The notes below the pieces were generated by a model. It worked only from the letters and a program-made list of their open reading frames with translations. It did no database searches and was not told the DNA's origin. Below, piece after piece: positions 63,216 to 64,000 of a stretch of 64,000 nucleotides of DNA. The stretch's first letter is position 1. Every line of letters begins with the position of its first letter. The DNA is from Micromonospora sp. NBC_01699 (GTDB lineage: Bacteria > Actinomycetota > Actinomycetes > Mycobacteriales > Micromonosporaceae): contig NZ_CP109199.1 of the NCBI RefSeq assembly GCF_036250065.1, positions 6,756,001 to 6,820,000 of the forward strand, written 5' to 3'. The position numbers were made by a program, and so were the translations under genes.

Positions 63216-63686
63216 ATGGCAGAAGAGCACCTCGCCGAGACCGCTGCGGACTACGTCACAGGCATCGGTCTCCAACGCATAGACCACGTCGGTATAGCGG
63301 TCGCCGACCTTGACACCGCGATCGAGTTCTACCAGCGGGCCTTCGGCATGCGGTGCGTACACACCGAGGTCAACAACGAACAGGGCGTACGCGAGGCGAT
63401 GCTCCAGGTCGGCCCGACCCCGGACGGCGGACACCTGCAACTGCTCGCCCCGCTGACACCGGAGTCGACCATCGCGAAGTTCCTCGACCGGTCCGGTCCG
63501 GGGGTGCAGCAGGTGGCGTACACCGTCACCGACGTGGAGGCGGCCGGCGCGGCGCTGCGCGAGCGCGGCCTGCGGCTGCTGTTCGAGAGCCCGAGGCGCG
63601 GCACCGGCGGCTCCCGGATCAACTTCGTCCACCCGAAGGACGCCGGTGGCGTGCTGGTCGAACTGGTCGAGCCCGCCCGCCCCTGA
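63216..63686 (+). CDS. mce: Methylmalonyl-CoA epimerase
   Basis: About 156 residues, a VOC-fold enzyme. RIDHVGIAVADLDTAIEFY starts the first module with the metal-ligand His, HLQLLAPL follows, and QVAYTVTDV with INFVHPKDAGGVLVELVE forms the second module with its ligands. It converts (S)- to (R)-methylmalonyl-CoA in the propionate pathway. ATG at 63216 has no clear ribosome site and may be leaderless; a TTG at 63195 is possible. Confidence 0.93.
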   Translation: MAEEHLAETAADYVTGIGLQRIDHVGIAVADLDTAIEFYQRAFGMRCVHTEVNNEQGVREAMLQVGPTPDGGHLQLLAPLTPESTIAKFLDRSGPGVQQVAYTVTDVEAAGAALRERGLRLLFESPRRGTGGSRINFVHPKDAGGVLVELVEPARP

Positions 63687-63701
63687 CCGGGGGGATACGA
63701 G

Positions 63702-63749
63702 AACCGCCCCGGGCCGGTTCGGGGAAACCGAACGACGCCCGGGGCGGTT
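63702..63749. terminator. Bidirectional terminator
   Basis: AACCGCCCCGGGC and GCCCGGGGCGGTT pair, with an inner GGTTCGG/CCGAAC stem, between mce and the convergent dioxygenase-like gene. Confidence 0.85.
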
Positions 63750-63760
63750 ACCGCGTCGGG

Positions 63761-64000
63761 TCAGGCCGGCACGGTGTCGTACGACTCGATCAGTTCGGCC
63801 GGCAGCGGCTCCAGGTCGGTCGCGCGCAGGAAGTCACCGAGGGTGGTGCCGGTGCAGGCGGAGTCGACGTTCGCCGCGCCGACCCGCTGCTCGACGTCGC
63901 GGCGGTTGACCGCCCGGAAGTCGATCGAGAAACGGGTCTTGCCGGAGGTGTTCGGGACCGTGGTGTGCAGTTGCGCACCGGAGAAGAGCAGTACGCCACC
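63761..64000 (-). CDS. C-terminal part of a phytanoyl-CoA-dioxygenase-like protein
   Basis: Only the last 79 residues lie in the window. VLLFSGAQLHTTVPNTSG (possible metal-ligand His of a 2-oxoglutarate/Fe(II) enzyme) and KTRFSIDFRAVNRRDV are typical of the PhyH family, where the final Arg binds 2-oxoglutarate. The end is DLEPLPAELIESYDTVPA. The start is outside the window, so length and substrate cannot be judged. Confidence 0.65.
   Translation of the reverse strand, partial: GGVLLFSGAQLHTTVPNTSGKTRFSIDFRAVNRRDVEQRVGAANVDSACTGTTLGDFLRATDLEPLPAELIESYDTVPA

Overview
The window is high-GC (about 70%+) DNA from a filamentous actinomycete, most probably Micromonosporaceae. This is inferred from a complete four-gene conservon (Cvn), an isobutyryl-CoA-mutase-type mutase, a 180-kDa-class NAD-glutamate dehydrogenase, remains of an Scr1/DUF397 regulator pair, a GPGG-motif small membrane protein and LacI/CebR-type sugar operators. 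No rRNA, tRNA, CRISPR array, insertion sequence or phage gene was seen. The window opens in the last codons of one gene and closes inside a dioxygenase-like gene.

Layout. 0-7 kb: a membrane protein, a group-2 sigma factor behind a near-ideal SigR-type promoter, an RpiR regulator, an epimerase-like protein, a thymidylate-kinase-like protein, and an overlapping nucleotidyltransferase / BON-like / metallophosphoesterase / 47-aa membrane protein cluster. 7-14 kb: an alpha-glucoside-type utilisation locus (binding protein, two permeases, LacI regulator, GH13 glucosidase) behind a palindromic LacI-family operator; no ATPase is present, so a shared one (MsiK type) is inferred. 14-18 kb: an MFS transporter, then a small island with a decayed Scr1/DUF397 locus and an orphan protein with a papain-like Cys/His pattern and lower GC. 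18-22 kb: xylB and xylA, divergent from a ROK repressor across a tandem AT-rich operator. 22-27 kb: a polyprenyl glycosylphosphotransferase, a substrate-binding/VWA surface protein and a lactonase. 27-31 kb: a GntR regulator and lutABC for L-lactate oxidation. 31-35 kb: cvnABCD. 35-39 kb: catalase and three small acidic proteins, two sharing a domain. 39-41 kb: a CBM2-GH6 cellulase with a CebR-like operator. 42-47 kb: a repetitive surface protein overlapping a class F sortase gene, a phytase-like esterase and an SLT-like secreted protein. 47-55 kb: NAD-glutamate dehydrogenase and a class B penicillin-binding protein. 55-58 kb: an arginase-fold protein with a very long disordered tail, and a thioredoxin/TPR co-chaperone. 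58-64 kb: a branched short-chain acyl-CoA module (icmA, meaB, thiolase, methylmalonyl-CoA epimerase) with an Asp23 protein.

How the genes work together. Polysaccharide and sugar use (cellulose, alpha-glucosides, xylose, lactate) is each paired with a local regulator or operator. The acyl-CoA module links valine/fatty-acid and propionate metabolism through a B12-dependent mutase and its GTPase chaperone.

The most unusual non-coding signal is a set of long inverted repeats between genes. Several are flanked by a C-rich tract on one side and a G-rich tract on the other. Three lie at convergent gene ends and share a GTTGATC core; one of these is a perfect 62-bp palindrome. Two are homologous 56-bp elements 17 kb apart, and one is a perfect 24-bp-arm hairpin.
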